From: an uncultured Clostridia bacterium
Lineage (GTDB): Bacteria > Bacillota_A > Clostridia > Christensenellales > Borkfalkiaceae
Assembly (NCBI GenBank): GCA_934292955.1
Contig: CAKQXZ010000105.1
Coordinates: 1-6,213, forward strand
Direction of reading: 5' to 3'
Length of the DNA stretch: 6,213 nt
The translations under genes and the position numbers were made by a program. Each line of letters begins with the position of its first letter. The first letter of the stretch is position 1. The notes below the pieces were generated by a model. The model searched no databases. It had not been told where the DNA came from and was given only the letters and a program-made list of their open reading frames with translations. Of the stretch, positions 5,880-6,213 are shown piece by piece.

Positions 5880-6213
5880 TCAGTTGGTTTTACGTTTTCT
5901 TGCCCAGTCTTTCATACGTTGTTCGTGCGAAAGAATGCGTTTGCGAAGTCTTATGCTCTTAGGCGTAAGTTCAACGAGTTCGTCGTCGGCAATGAATTCC
6001 ATGCACTGTTCAAGGCTGAGTTGGGTAGGAGTAATAAGTTTAAGAGCTTCGTCGCTTCCGCTTGCGCGGTTGTTGGTAAGTTGCTTCTTCTTGCAGACGT
6101 TAACGGCAAGGTCGTCTTCTCTGGAGTTTTCGCCCACGATCATACCTTCGTAAACTTCAAGCCCGGGTCCGACGAACAGCGTGCATCTTTCCTGAGCGTT
6201 GAACAGTCCGTAC
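5880..6213 (-). CDS. typA: GTPase TypA/BipA, C-terminal part
   Basis: This is the last 110 residues of the ribosome-associated translational GTPase TypA (BipA), which assists 50S assembly and growth under stress. The window cuts it upstream at 6213, so the GTPase, domain II and domain III regions are not seen. The visible segment starts YGLFNAQERCTLFVGPGLEV, then GMIVGENSRED, VCKKKQLTNNRASGSDEA, SLEQCMEFIADDELVELTP and KSIRLRKRIL. All are hallmark blocks of the BipA-specific C-terminal domain that contacts the ribosome. It ends with a basic tail, RKRKTN, and TGA at 5882-5880. An ATG at 6143 is internal, not a start. ssrA lies downstream on the same strand, so two trans-acting ribosome factors are neighbours and may share a transcript. 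Nothing looks damaged. Confidence 0.95.
   Translation of the reverse strand, partial: YGLFNAQERCTLFVGPGLEVYEGMIVGENSREDDLAVNVCKKKQLTNNRASGSDEALKLITPTQLSLEQCMEFIADDELVELTPKSIRLRKRILSHEQRMKDWARKRKTN

Noticed and set aside
5884..6153. An 89-codon plus-strand ORF opposite typA.
   Set aside because: It is the antisense shadow of the clearly conserved TypA C-terminus.

Overview
The window looks like a chromosomal segment of a Gram-positive anaerobe, most likely an uncultured member of Bacillota class Clostridia. This rests on an ECF-type vitamin transporter operon, a flavodiiron protein (FprA) typical of strict anaerobes, purine-rich Shine-Dalgarno sites, a textbook sigma-A promoter, and a one-piece tmRNA next to typA/bipA. 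The taxonomic call is an inference from gene content and style; no lineage marker is complete here.

Positions 1-2904 (+) hold the 3' part of an ECF transporter operon: the end of the membrane scaffold EcfT, a fused double-ATPase EcfA (565 aa), and an integral-membrane S component (253 aa). All three genes overlap their neighbours (28 and 11 bp), so they are almost certainly co-transcribed and translationally coupled. The substrate is not shown by the sequence; a corrinoid is the best-motivated guess.

Positions 2905-3057 carry a perfect 17-bp tandem duplication and a perfect-consensus sigma-A promoter (TTGACA, 17 bp, TATAAT). The promoter drives fprA (GTG start, 390 aa), which should reduce O2 and/or NO. 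Fourteen bases later begins an unrecognised, visibly AT-richer putative lipoprotein gene (252 aa). An intrinsic terminator at 5084-5110 closes this unit.

Positions 5004-5436 hold no convincing protein gene. They contain a promoter-like sequence just before the 5084-5110 terminator (together a possible very short transcript), a short ORF with a ribosome binding site and in-frame stops (possible gene remnant), and two terminator-like hairpins oriented on the minus strand.

Positions 5437-5792 (-) are a complete ssrA (tmRNA) gene with encoded CCA, an alanine-type acceptor stem with G3-U pair, and tag reading frame ADNNNYAFAA. Positions 5880-6213 (-) are the C-terminal 110 residues of TypA/BipA. 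The 87-bp gap between them has an excellent hairpin-plus-T-run pointing the opposite way and a 12-bp inverted repeat. fprA/lipoprotein and typA/ssrA converge on the 5111-5255 interval.

Most of the window is ordinary chromosomal housekeeping and accessory metabolism. I see no clear undescribed system; the least-explained parts are the lipoprotein gene, the promoter/terminator pair after it, and the structured gap upstream of ssrA.
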